DNA of 7,513 bases from Caryophanales bacterium. Its GTDB lineage: Bacteria > Bacillota_I > Bacilli_A > RFN20 > CAG-826. The position numbers were made by a program, and so were the translations under genes. The notes beneath the pieces were generated by a model. That model did no database searches. It worked only from the letters and a program-made list of their open reading frames with translations, and was not told the DNA's origin. The DNA lies in contig JAEEHE010000026.1 of assembly GCA_016280685.1 (NCBI GenBank), positions 1 through 7,513 of the forward strand, read 5' to 3'. The first letter of the stretch is position 1. Each line of letters begins with the position of its first letter. This document shows, one piece after another, positions 1-6,264 of the stretch.

Positions 1-300
1 GAAAAGAAAGAAGTTAAAACTACAACTTCTCTTGAAGATTTGGAAAAATCCTTATCCGAAGAAAGCAACAAACAAGCTAATAAGAATAATCGTCGCTTCA
101 ACAAGAAGAAAAAATCCGATGATGAAGAAGAGAACTCCAAAGGCGCTCTCGATACTTCCGGCGCTGCTAGAATGTCCATCTATACCGAAGAAGAACTTCG
201 TGAAATGGAAGAAGAAGACAATAAAGCCGAAGAAGACGATTACGATGAAGACGTCGATTACGACGATTACGATGATTACTACGACGATGATGATCGTTAA
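1..300 (+). CDS. nusA: Transcription termination/antitermination factor NusA, C-terminal end (5' truncated by window)
   Basis: The reading frame is open from base 1 and ends in a double TAA stop (298-303), so only the last 99 residues are visible. They contain no folded NusA domain. There is a Lys/Arg-rich patch (about residues 31-38), a short segment with the motif SIYTEEEL (59-66), and an extremely acidic Asp/Glu/Tyr tail (about 62-98). Position directly upstream of infB is the usual place of nusA in Bacillota, and long charged C-terminal extensions are known on NusA from Mollicutes and relatives. NusA binds RNA polymerase and nascent RNA and modulates pausing, termination and antitermination. 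The assignment rests on gene order and tail style rather than on a diagnostic motif; another protein with an acidic tail cannot be excluded. A competing frame over the same bases is Lys/Thr/Ile-rich low complexity and is a shadow. Confidence 0.7.
   Translation, partial: EKKEVKTTTSLEDLEKSLSEESNKQANKNNRRFNKKKKSDDEEENSKGALDTSGAARMSIYTEEELREMEEEDNKAEEDDYDEDVDYDDYDDYYDDDDR
236..297 (+). repeat. Low-complexity GAY/TAY codon run encoding the acidic tail
   Basis: This stretch is nearly all Asp (GAT/GAC) and Tyr (TAT/TAC) codons with a few Glu and one Val, making short imperfect direct repeats of the type GAT TAC GAC. It encodes the Asp/Tyr tail of the presumed NusA. GAT/GAC and TAT/TAC alternate, so the repeat is kept at the protein level rather than being a pure DNA microsatellite. 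Such a run may still vary in length between strains by slippage in units of three. Confidence 0.6.
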
Positions 301-314
301 TAATTAATCATCAC

Positions 315-329
315 TTGCTCTTTGAGCAA
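315..329 (+). other. Small hairpin in the nusA-infB gap
   Basis: TTGCTC (315-320) and GAGCAA (324-329) form a perfect 6-bp stem with a TTT triloop, 14 bases after the nusA stop and 13 bases before the infB ribosome binding site. No T-tract follows, so it is unlikely to terminate transcription. It could be an RNA-processing or mRNA-stability element between two co-transcribed genes, or chance. It is the only structure in the 54-base gap. Confidence 0.35.
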
Positions 330-342
330 AATTAGTAAGAAA

Positions 343-349
343 GAAGGTG
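343..349 (+). promoter_or_regulatory. infB ribosome binding site (sets the ATG start)
   Basis: GAAGGTG ends five bases before ATG 355. It favours the ATG over the in-frame TTG at 322, which would add 11 residues and whose start would lie inside the 315-329 hairpin. Confidence 0.7.
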
Positions 350-354
350 TTAAT

Positions 355-2193
355 ATGGGAAAGAAATTCAATAAGCCAAGTTACAATCGTGAAGCTAACG
401 TCTCCACAAAAGTAACGACCGATAAAGTTCGTACCAAAGTTAATGGTGGTGTCTTTATTTATGCAGGCGCTATCTCTGTTGGTGAACTATCCAAATCCCT
501 CAATGTCCCAGTTGGTGACATTATCAAATTCCTTTTCTTACAAGGAAAAATGATTACTATCAACACCATATTAGATGATGAACTCATCGGTACTGTGTGT
601 TTAGAATTCGGCTACGACTTCGAAAAGAAGAAAATCGTTGCTGCCGAAAACTTTGAAGATGTGGAAATTAAAGATGATCCCTCTAAATTAAAACCCCGTC
701 CCGCAGTCGTGACTATCATGGGTCACGTTGACCATGGTAAAACCACTTTAATCGACGCGATTAGAAATTCCAATCTAGTCGCCGGTGAAGTCGGTGGAAT
801 CAGCCAAGAAATCGGTGCTTATCAAAAAGAAATCGATGGTCAAAAGATTACCTTTATCGACACTCCTGGGCACGAAGCCTTTACCGCAATGCGTTCTAGA
901 GGCGCTAGTGTCACAGATATCGTCGTTTTAGTCGTCGCTGCCGACGATGGCGTGATGCCTCAAACAATTGAAGCCATCGATCACGCAAAGGCCGCCAAAG
1001 TGCCTATTATCGTCGCTATCAATAAAATTGATAAGCCGGGTGCTGATCCATCTCGTGTAAAAAACGAACTATTAGCCCATAATATCGTCGTAGAAGACTT
1101 TGGTGGAGATGTGGTTTCTGTCGAGATTTCTGCAAAGCAGAAGATTAATATCGATGGTTTATTAGAAGCGATTTTAACCGTCGCGGAAATGTCAGAATTA
1201 AAAGCTAATCCTGATCGTTATGCATTAGGTACAGTATTAGAGGCCAAACTCGATAAAAACGAAGGTCCAAAAGCTACTTTATTAGTCCAAAACGGCTCCT
1301 TACGTGAAGGTGATTATTTAGTAGTTGGTACCGGTTATGGTAAAGCGAGAAGAATGACCAATGAATTTAAGAAAATTCTTCAAGTCGCTACACCCAGTAC
1401 ACCAGTAGCGGTTATTGGTTTATCAGAAGTACCGCAAGCTGGTGATCATTTTATGGCATTCCCTACTGAACAAGAAGCTAGAGAAATCGCGATGAAACGT
1501 AAACAAATTAAAGACGCAAAAGAGCTCAATAAGAGTAGCGCTGCTAGCTTAGAAGATTTATTCAACAAAGCTAAAGAAGGCAATATGCAAAATTTAAATC
1601 TCATCATTAAAGCTGATAGCACCGGTAGTGCAGAAGCCGTGAAGAGTTCCTTAGAGAAATTATCTAATGATGAAATTAAGATTAATATCGTGCGTGCTAC
1701 TAGTGGTGCCATCACTGAAAGTGATGTCTTATTAGCCAGTGCTTCTCACGCTATCATCTATGGTTTCAACGTGAGACCTGATGCCAAAACTAGAGCGAAA
1801 GCGGAAGAAGAAAAGATAGAAATTAGATTGCATCGTATCATCTACGCGTTAATCGAAGAAATTCAAGCTGCGATGAAAGGTATGCTCGCACCTACTTTTG
1901 TTGAGAAAGTGACTGGTCAAGCTGAAGTTAGAAGATTATTCAAAGTCTCACGTTTAGGCACCATCTGTGGATGTATGATTGTTGATGGTTCTATTAAGAA
2001 TGCCTCCCCAATTAGAGTAATCCGCGATGGTATCGTCGTCTACGAAGGCAAGATAGCATCATTACAAAGAGAAAAAGACCAAGCTAAAGAAGTCAAAAAA
2101 GGCTTTGAATGCGGTATTCTCTTAGAAAACTATAATGACGTCAAAGAAGGTGACATCATTGAAGGTTATGAAATGATCGAAGAGGCGAAATAA
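355..2193 (+). CDS. infB: Translation initiation factor IF-2
   Basis: This is the GTPase that brings fMet-tRNA to the 30S subunit and promotes 50S joining. The 612-residue protein has a short basic N-terminus, an IF2-N domain (about residues 32-82), then the G domain with all nucleotide motifs: G1 GHVDHGKT (123-130), the switch region [10 protein letters not shown] (147-156), G3 DTPGH (169-173), G4 NKID (223-226) and G5 SAK (259-261). The beta-barrel domain, IF-2 domain 3 and the C-terminal fMet-tRNA-binding domain follow; the last carries [16 protein letters not shown] near residues 585-600. Only about 120 residues precede G1, far fewer than in Bacillus and close to mycoplasma IF2. The protein contains no Trp; the usual Trp of the EEWGGD-type segment is Phe249. 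ATG 355 is chosen for its ribosome binding site. rbfA follows after two bases, so the pair is co-transcribed. Confidence 0.97.
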   Translation: MGKKFNKPSYNREANVSTKVTTDKVRTKVNGGVFIYAGAISVGELSKSLNVPVGDIIKFLFLQGKMITINTILDDELIGTVCLEFGYDFEKKKIVAAENFEDVEIKDDPSKLKPRPAVVTIMGHVDHGKTTLIDAIRNSNLVAGEVGGISQEIGAYQKEIDGQKITFIDTPGHEAFTAMRSRGASVTDIVVLVVAADDGVMPQTIEAIDHAKAAKVPIIVAINKIDKPGADPSRVKNELLAHNIVVEDFGGDVVSVEISAKQKINIDGLLEAILTVAEMSELKANPDRYALGTVLEAKLDKNEGPKATLLVQNGSLREGDYLVVGTGYGKARRMTNEFKKILQVATPSTPVAVIGLSEVPQAGDHFMAFPTEQEAREIAMKRKQIKDAKELNKSSAASLEDLFNKAKEGNMQNLNLIIKADSTGSAEAVKSSLEKLSNDEIKINIVRATSGAITESDVLLASASHAIIYGFNVRPDAKTRAKAEEEKIEIRLHRIIYALIEEIQAAMKGMLAPTFVEKVTGQAEVRRLFKVSRLGTICGCMIVDGSIKNASPIRVIRDGIVVYEGKIASLQREKDQAKEVKKGFECGILLENYNDVKEGDIIEGYEMIEEAK

Positions 2194-2195
2194 TT

Positions 2196-2528
2196 ATGGC
2201 GAATAAACAAGAAAGAATTGCGACCTTAATTCGCAAGAACATCGCAGAAATTATTCAGTTTGATCTAAAAAATCCTCACCTTGGTTTCGTGACGATTCCC
2301 GAAGTCAAAGTAAGCAGTGATTTCTCCTATGCCAAAGTCTATGTTTCTTTTATCAAAGAAGAAGAAATCAAAGAAGGTTTAGAAGTCTTAGAACATTCCA
2401 AAGGTTTCATTCGTAGCGAGCTCGCTAGCAAGATGGATACCAGAAGAATTCCCGAAATCTCTTTCGTTTTAGATGAAGGCTATAAGAGAGAAGCAAGAAT
2501 CGATGAATTATTAAAAAACAATAAATAA
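2196..2528 (+). CDS. rbfA: 30S ribosome-binding factor RbfA
   Basis: This small KH-fold protein binds the immature 30S subunit and helps mature the 5' end of 16S rRNA; it is also linked to cold adaptation. The 110-residue product matches the family in length and pattern: an N-terminal helix (RIATLIRKNIAEII), the strand GFVTIPEVKVSSDFSYAKVYVSF (in part), a helix with GFIRSELASKM, and the late strand RRIPEISFVLDEG. The start lies two bases after the infB stop, with AGAGG at 2181-2185 inside the infB end serving as ribosome binding site (10-base spacing). In most Bacillota truB follows directly; here transcription is closed by a hairpin that overlaps the stop codon. Confidence 0.95.
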   Translation: MANKQERIATLIRKNIAEIIQFDLKNPHLGFVTIPEVKVSSDFSYAKVYVSFIKEEEIKEGLEVLEHSKGFIRSELASKMDTRRIPEISFVLDEGYKREARIDELLKNNK

Positions 2529-2552
2529 GGTACTTATGTACCTTTTATTTTA
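2527..2552 (+). terminator. Intrinsic terminator after rbfA
   Basis: AAGGTAC (2527-2533) pairs with GTACCTT (2538-2544) around a TTAT loop, and a T-rich tail follows (TTATTTTA). The 5' arm begins inside the rbfA TAA codon (2526-2528). The stem is short (7 bp), so efficiency may be partial. Confidence 0.65.
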
Positions 2553-2589
2553 ACTATATTGATAAATACAAATATATTAGGAGTTTATT

Positions 2590-3153
2590 ATGAGAAAAGA
2601 TTTAGGTCCCAAAAGTCTATTATATCCCATGCCAGTATTAATTATTGGCACATACGATGAAAATGGTGAAGCAGATGCGATGAATGCCGCTTGGGGTGGA
2701 ATGTATGATTACAATCAAGTAACCATTTCTTTATCCGGTCATGTAACTACCGATAATATTAGAAAAAGCAAAGCGTTTACAATTTCTTTCGCTACAAGAA
2801 AAACTGTAGAAGCAAGCGATTATGTCGGTATAGTTTCTAAGAAGAGAGAGACTCGTAAAATAGAGAAAGCTGGTTTGCATCCATTTAAGAGTTTGAAGGT
2901 TAACGCTCCATTGTTTGAAGAATATCCTTTAACCTTAGAATGTACTTTAGTTTCTTTAGATGGCAATCTCGGTGATGGCGGTACATTAGTGGGTCAAATT
3001 GTCAATGTATCCGCAGATGAGAGCATTTTAACAAATGGCAAAATCGATATTAAAAAATTAGAGCCTCTATGTTTTGATGGGGAACTCAATAAATATAATG
3101 TCATCGGTGAAGAAGTCGCTGACGCCTTTAAAGTAGGAATGAATTTAAAATAA
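2590..3153 (+). CDS. Flavin reductase-like domain protein (FMN-binding split barrel)
   Basis: The 187-residue protein resembles the flavin reductase-like/flavoredoxin family, cytoplasmic split-barrel proteins that bind FMN and pass electrons from NAD(P)H or partner proteins. Family features visible are YPMPVLIIGTYDENGEADAM (12-31), the AAWGGM segment (33-38), and the HVTTDNIRKSKAFTISF stretch (51-67), where the H-T-x-x-NI pattern typical of FMN-phosphate contacts is present. There is no signal peptide or membrane segment. The start ATG has AGGAG at 2579-2583 with six-base spacing. The gene sits between two hairpin terminators, so it is probably its own transcription unit; I find no convincing promoter in the A+T-rich 2552-2578. 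It lies where truB is normally expected. The substrate cannot be read from sequence. Confidence 0.82.
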   Translation: MRKDLGPKSLLYPMPVLIIGTYDENGEADAMNAAWGGMYDYNQVTISLSGHVTTDNIRKSKAFTISFATRKTVEASDYVGIVSKKRETRKIEKAGLHPFKSLKVNAPLFEEYPLTLECTLVSLDGNLGDGGTLVGQIVNVSADESILTNGKIDIKKLEPLCFDGELNKYNVIGEEVADAFKVGMNLK

Positions 3154-3171
3154 AAAGAGCTTATGCTCTTT
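3154..3171. terminator. Bidirectional terminator between convergent genes
   Basis: AAAGAGC (3154-3160) pairs perfectly with GCTCTTT (3165-3171) around a TTAT loop. It starts right after the flavin-reductase TAA, and its other arm contains part of the stop codon of the minus-strand gene (3170-3172). Read leftward, the stem is followed by a T-rich run (complement of 3142-3153), so termination looks stronger for the minus-strand gene; rightward the tail is only ATTTG. Confidence 0.72.
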
Positions 3172-4366
3172 ATTTGATTATCTTAATCATTTTAACGTGG
3201 TTGATACCCGCTTCTTGGAACGTTTCTCCAATCGGGATAAAACCACCTTTTTTATAAAATTCGAGGGCTTGTTCTTGCCCATTTAATGTAATTGTGCAAG
3301 GGTTAAATTCTTTCGCTAGCATATCGACTAAATAATTCAGGGCTTGTAAACCATATCCTTTACCACGATATTCTTTTAAAATAGCAAATCTCTCAATCTT
3401 ATATTCACCATTAACAATACGATAACGGAAGGTACCAATTGGTTTATTATCTTTATATAAAAGATAAGTTTTAGATTCTAATTCCTCTTCTAATATTTCA
3501 TCTTCATAATATGAGACGCCTTGTTCATCTCTGAAAACGATTTGTCTAATATTTATGACATGCCATTGATCAATTGGTTTGACGACAGGTTTTAAGCAAA
3601 GACCATCATTATTAATTTGATAATATATTTCATTTCCCCATAAATCTTCTTGCTCATAATTAGAAATCATATCCAAGAAGCTTTCTTTAGCTTTAGGGAA
3701 TTGATGATAAAGATTATTTAATAGTGCTTTGACATCTTCTCTAGTAGTGGTTTTATCAGCAGGACAAGATGAACCCATAACAAAGATATTTTCTTCTTTA
3801 ATAAAAGTCTTAATATCTTTCTCATGAACGAGTAAGAAAGGACGAATGAAATCAATGTTGGCATTTTCTAAATGCATTTTTGGTGAGAAAGTAGCAATTC
3901 TTCCTCCATATATTTCATTCATAATTAGAGTTTCGATTGCATCATCTGCGTGGTGGGCAAAGGCTACCTTATTGAACCCAAGTTCGTTAGCGACTTTATT
4001 AATTGCTGCCTTTTTCATACGCGAGCAAATTGAGCAAGGCAAATGTTTAAGTTTTTGTCTTTCCTGTTGAATAGCAAGAATTTGATAAACTTCTTTATTA
4101 TCGGACACAATTAATTTTAAGCCGATAGATTCACAAAATTCTTCTAGTGGTTTCGGATTAAAACCAGGAAAACCTAAATCTAAGGTAACCGGTTGAATCT
4201 CAAAATCAGTGTGTGAAAATTTGCGATAAAGATTTAAACAATAGCATAAGGCTAAAGAATCTTTACCTCCGGACAAGCCAATAACAATCTTATCTCCTTT
4301 ATTAATCAGGTTATAAGTTTGATCAGCCTTTCTTATACACGCGAGTAATGTGCGAATTGCTTTCAT
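3170..4366 (-). CDS. TtcA-like tRNA 2-thiocytidine synthetase fused to a GNAT acetyltransferase domain
   Basis: Residues 1-240 are a TtcA-family PP-loop ATPase, the family that thiolates cytidine 32 of some tRNAs. Seen are the PP-loop SGGKDS (32-37), CSICSRMKK (111-119) with the CxxC pair C111/C114, AFAHHADDAIET (135-146), YGGR (153-156), and a third cysteine, C201, in GSSCPADKT. Three Cys in this arrangement are the known [4Fe-4S] ligands of E. coli TtcA. Residues 265-398 form a GNAT fold: RQIVFRDEQGV (274-284), the acetyl-CoA loop YRGKGYG (333-339), FYKKGGF (370-376) and EAGINHVKM (385-393), resembling the ElaA/YjcF group. Both halves share one uninterrupted 398-codon frame. No SD sequence precedes the ATG; a TATAAT lies 10 bases upstream, so the mRNA may be leaderless. 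The role of the GNAT half is unknown. Confidence 0.88.
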   Translation of the reverse strand: MKAIRTLLACIRKADQTYNLINKGDKIVIGLSGGKDSLALCYCLNLYRKFSHTDFEIQPVTLDLGFPGFNPKPLEEFCESIGLKLIVSDNKEVYQILAIQQERQKLKHLPCSICSRMKKAAINKVANELGFNKVAFAHHADDAIETLIMNEIYGGRIATFSPKMHLENANIDFIRPFLLVHEKDIKTFIKEENIFVMGSSCPADKTTTREDVKALLNNLYHQFPKAKESFLDMISNYEQEDLWGNEIYYQINNDGLCLKPVVKPIDQWHVINIRQIVFRDEQGVSYYEDEILEEELESKTYLLYKDNKPIGTFRYRIVNGEYKIERFAILKEYRGKGYGLQALNYLVDMLAKEFNPCTITLNGQEQALEFYKKGGFIPIGETFQEAGINHVKMIKIIK

Positions 4367-4386
4367 GATGGAAAATATTATATTAT
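4357..4386 (+). promoter_or_regulatory. Candidate rightward promoter for truB-ribF
   Basis: TTGCTT (4357-4362) as -35 and TATATT (4379-4384, 16-base spacer) or TATTAT (4381-4386, 18-base spacer) as -10. Transcription would start near 4391, giving a leader of about eight bases before truB ATG 4399 with no room for an SD. The -35 match is poor (3/6). A promoter is needed here because the upstream gene runs on the opposite strand. Confidence 0.4.
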
Positions 4387-4405
4387 CTAATAAGATAAAT
4401 GAAAA
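4377..4405 (-). promoter_or_regulatory. Candidate leftward promoter for the TtcA-GNAT gene
   Basis: On the minus strand TATAAT (complement of 4377-4382) is a perfect -10, with TTTTCA (complement of 4400-4405; 4/6 match) as -35 at a 17-base spacer. The -35 lies in the first codons of truB. The start site would fall near 4370, about four bases before the ATG, so translation would be practically leaderless. Confidence 0.5.
4383..4398. repeat. 16-bp inverted repeat in the divergent promoter region
   Basis: TTATCT (4383-4388) and AGATAA (4393-4398) are perfect inverted arms around AATA, abutting the truB ATG at 4399. The dyad fills the spacer of the predicted leftward promoter, a suitable operator position. 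In so A+T-rich a region chance is possible. Confidence 0.4.
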
Positions 4406-5280
4406 GTCACAACGGTTATTTACTCATCGATAAAAAAGCAGATTGGACCTCAAGAGATGTCGTCACCAAGATATCTCATCTTTTGCATGAGAAGAAAGTC
4501 GGCCATAGTGGGACACTTGATCCTTTTGCCACCGGTTTATTACTCGTTTCCATAGGAAGAGCAACCAAAACAAATATTTGTCTCGAAGGTTTAGATAAAG
4601 AATATATCGCTACATTAAAACTCGGTTCTAGAACTCTTTCTGGTGACTATACAAATGAAATAGTGGAAGAAAAACCGATAAAAACACCAACCAAAGAAGA
4701 TGTTTTGAGAGTTTTTAAAGAATTAATTGGCCCACAAAAACAAATTCCACCGATGGTTTCAGCAGTGAGATATAAAGGTGAAAAACTAATGTATCTAGCT
4801 TTTCAAGGCATTGAAGTTGATAGACCAGCACGAGATATTAATATCTATGAACTGGAATTATTAGATTTGCATGATGAGGAAATTACTTTTCGAGCAAAAG
4901 TCTCTAAAGGCACTTACATTAGAGTTTTGGGTGAAGAAATCGCAAAAAGATTAGACAATTTAGGTCATCTTATTTCTTTAAGAAGAACAAAAGTTGGACC
5001 TTTTAATATTGAAGACGCAATCGATATTGCAGAAGTTACTGATGATAAAATCATCGATACATATGAAATCGTCTCTAAATGCTTAGAAGTTGTTGTGTTA
5101 GATGATAAGCAAGCAATTAAAGCGAGTCATGGGGTTACCTTCCCTTCGGATTTATCCGCCTCTCGTGATATAGTATTAGTAGCGGATAAGAACCATATGG
5201 TGATTGCAATTTATAAATACATCAATGGCCAATTTATTTGCCAACGAGGAATTAACGATTATGGAAATAGTGCAATTTGA
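4399..5280 (+). CDS. truB: tRNA pseudouridine(55) synthase TruB
   Basis: TruB isomerises uridine 55 in the T-loop of tRNAs and also acts as a tRNA chaperone. The 293-residue product has the N-terminal GYLLIDKKADWTSRDVV segment (6-22), the active-site motif GHSGTLDPFATG (35-46) with presumed catalytic Asp41, a GLDKEYIATLKLG segment, the IPPMVSAVRYKG substrate-binding segment, and the VSKGTYIRVLGEEI motif, all in the family order. A C-terminal region of about 60 residues follows. No SD precedes the ATG. It is the only gene here that stops with TGA (5278-5280), and it overlaps ribF by 20 bases. If UGA were always Trp, the protein would run 33 codons further to TAA 5377, through the ribF start region. 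That extension is unlikely to be real because it contains three AGG codons otherwise absent from the genes here. Confidence 0.95.
   Translation: MKSHNGYLLIDKKADWTSRDVVTKISHLLHEKKVGHSGTLDPFATGLLLVSIGRATKTNICLEGLDKEYIATLKLGSRTLSGDYTNEIVEEKPIKTPTKEDVLRVFKELIGPQKQIPPMVSAVRYKGEKLMYLAFQGIEVDRPARDINIYELELLDLHDEEITFRAKVSKGTYIRVLGEEIAKRLDNLGHLISLRRTKVGPFNIEDAIDIAEVTDDKIIDTYEIVSKCLEVVVLDDKQAIKASHGVTFPSDLSASRDIVLVADKNHMVIAIYKYINGQFICQRGINDYGNSAI
5246..5250 (+). promoter_or_regulatory. ribF ribosome binding site inside truB
   Basis: GAGGA lies 10 bases before ATG 5261, within the last codons of truB. The spacing is slightly long. It supports ATG 5261 over an in-frame TTG at 5204, which would overlap truB by a further 57 bases. 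Confidence 0.5.
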
Positions 5281-6160
5281 ACTAGGCGATGAATTAAAAC
5301 CCGTTGGCGATTTAATCCTATGTTTAGGGTTCTTTGATGGTGTTCATTTAGGTCACCAAAAACTAATATTGAGTGCTAAAAAAGAAGGTTATAAATTAGG
5401 CATACTTTCTTTTAGTCAATCGCCCGCTTTTGTCCTCGGCCAAAAATTAGTAGATTCTTGTCTCACATCTATCGCGGATAAAGCTGATCTATTCGAAGAG
5501 ATGGGAGTGGACTATTTCTACGTGATGGATTTTAATCGCGTCAGTTTAAATGCCACCAAAGATGAATTCATTCAAAAAGTTTTATTAAAAATCAACCCAT
5601 ATCAAATTGTTTGTGGACCGGATTATAAGTTCGGCGTAAGAGCGGAAGGAGATGTCAGTTATCTCAAACAATTCTTCAATGTAAAGGTCAAAGACTTCGA
5701 AAATATCAGCAATTTGAAGATTTCTTCGCGAAATATCGTAGCAAAAATCGAAGAAGGCGAAATGGAAGAAGTCATGGAAATGCTCGGTAGACCATATCGT
5801 GTCAGCGGCATTGTTACAGAAGGATTGAAGAATGGACAAAAGATTGATTTCCCGACAGCAAACCTAAAATTAGAGTATCATTATGTCTACCCAAAATCAG
5901 GTGTCTATATCGGATACGCTAATGTGTATGGGCAAAAATATAAAGCGATTATAAATGTCGGTACTCACCCCACAATTAACCCGTTAAGAGAACCTTTAAT
6001 CGAGGTTCACGTCATAGATTTTAATGGGGTGTTGTATGGTAAAATTATCATGTGTGATTTTATCAAGTATATCCGTGACGAAAAGAAGTTTGATTCACTA
6101 GAGGAATTAAAGAATCAACTAATGAAAGATAAACAAAAAGCAAAAAAACTTTTGCAATAA
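5261..6160 (+). CDS. ribF: Bifunctional riboflavin kinase / FAD synthetase RibF
   Basis: RibF converts riboflavin to FMN and then FAD, the cytoplasmic source of both cofactors. The 299-residue protein has the usual two-domain layout. The N-terminal nucleotidyltransferase domain carries GFFDGVHLGHQKLI (23-36), CGPDYKFG (118-125) and the ISSRN segment (154-158), a variant of the usual SSTRIR. The C-terminal kinase domain starts at LGRPYRVSGIV (175-185) and has the FPTAN motif (197-201), GVYIGYANV (214-222), NVGTHPT (232-238), EVHVIDF (248-254) and YGK (259-261). The link between GTHPT and EVHVIDF is shorter than in many homologues. truB-ribF is a common pairing. The FMN made here could serve the flavin reductase-like protein at 2590, though that link is inference. 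Confidence 0.95.
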   Translation: MEIVQFELGDELKPVGDLILCLGFFDGVHLGHQKLILSAKKEGYKLGILSFSQSPAFVLGQKLVDSCLTSIADKADLFEEMGVDYFYVMDFNRVSLNATKDEFIQKVLLKINPYQIVCGPDYKFGVRAEGDVSYLKQFFNVKVKDFENISNLKISSRNIVAKIEEGEMEEVMEMLGRPYRVSGIVTEGLKNGQKIDFPTANLKLEYHYVYPKSGVYIGYANVYGQKYKAIINVGTHPTINPLREPLIEVHVIDFNGVLYGKIIMCDFIKYIRDEKKFDSLEELKNQLMKDKQKAKKLLQ

Positions 6161-6180
6161 TATTGCATAACCTATATCAT
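6152..6180 (+). promoter_or_regulatory. Candidate rpsO promoter
   Basis: TTGCAA (6152-6157, -35, 4/6) and TATCAT (6175-6180, -10, 5/6) are separated by 17 bases. The -35 overlaps the last codons of ribF. Transcription would start near 6187, exactly where the structured leader begins. A 6-bp inverted repeat, TGCAAT (6153-6158) and ATTGCA (6162-6167), overlaps the -35 and the ribF stop. Confidence 0.5.
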
Positions 6181-6186
6181 ATATTT

Positions 6187-6264
6187 CGGCGACTACCCCT
6201 CAGGTTAACGAATCCTCAACGTTTTCCCGGGAGATAGTTAAGAATTTAAAAAGGAGGAACAGTC
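6187..6264 (+). promoter_or_regulatory. Structured rpsO leader, candidate S15 autoregulatory RNA
   Basis: This segment is richer in G+C than the other gaps and has ordered complementarity. ACTA (6192-6195) pairs with TAGT (6235-6238); CCC (6196-6198) can pair with GGG (6229-6231); inside, AGGTT (6202-6206) pairs with AATCCT (6211-6216, one bulge) around an AACG loop that also matches CGTT at 6220-6223. TCCTC (6213-6217) is perfectly complementary to the SD bases GAGGA (6254-6258), and a second CCTC lies at 6198-6201, so alternative pairing could hide the ribosome binding site. S15 is known to repress its own mRNA through differently folded leaders in several bacteria. I propose the same here by analogy, without a covariance match. 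Confidence 0.55.
6251..6258 (+). promoter_or_regulatory. Strong rpsO Shine-Dalgarno sequence
   Basis: AAGGAGGA precedes ATG 6265 by six bases. It is the best SD in the window, in contrast to the SD-less truB and TtcA-GNAT genes, and is complementary to two leader segments (6198-6201, 6213-6217). Confidence 0.85.

Noticed and set aside
32..307. Lys/Thr/Met-rich small protein in another frame over the nusA tail
   Set aside because: It is a shadow of the GAY/TAY-rich nusA frame, with low-complexity composition and no ribosome binding site.
322..354. Longer infB starting at TTG 322
   Set aside because: The extra 11 residues overlap a hairpin and contain the SD (343-349) that serves ATG 355.
1446..1715. 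Minus-strand open frame inside infB
   Set aside because: Leu/Ser/Ala-rich antisense shadow of a conserved IF2 region, with no SD or conserved motif. The same holds for open frames at 3846-4070 (+), 5585-5839 (-) and 6495-6773 (-).
2550..2578. Promoter TTAACT / TATATT for the flavin reductase gene
   Set aside because: The 17-base spacing is good, but the -10 touches the SD (2579-2583), so transcription would start after the SD. Other -10-like hexamers here lack a -35. The region is too A+T-rich for a call.
3170..4366. Two separate genes instead of one TtcA-GNAT fusion
   Set aside because: There is no stop codon between the halves and no internal SD-plus-ATG at the junction (around residues 240-270); the frame is continuous.
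5204..5260. Longer ribF starting at TTG 5204
   Set aside because: It would overlap truB by 77 bases, and ATG 5261 already gives the normal RibF N-terminus before the FDGVHLGH motif.
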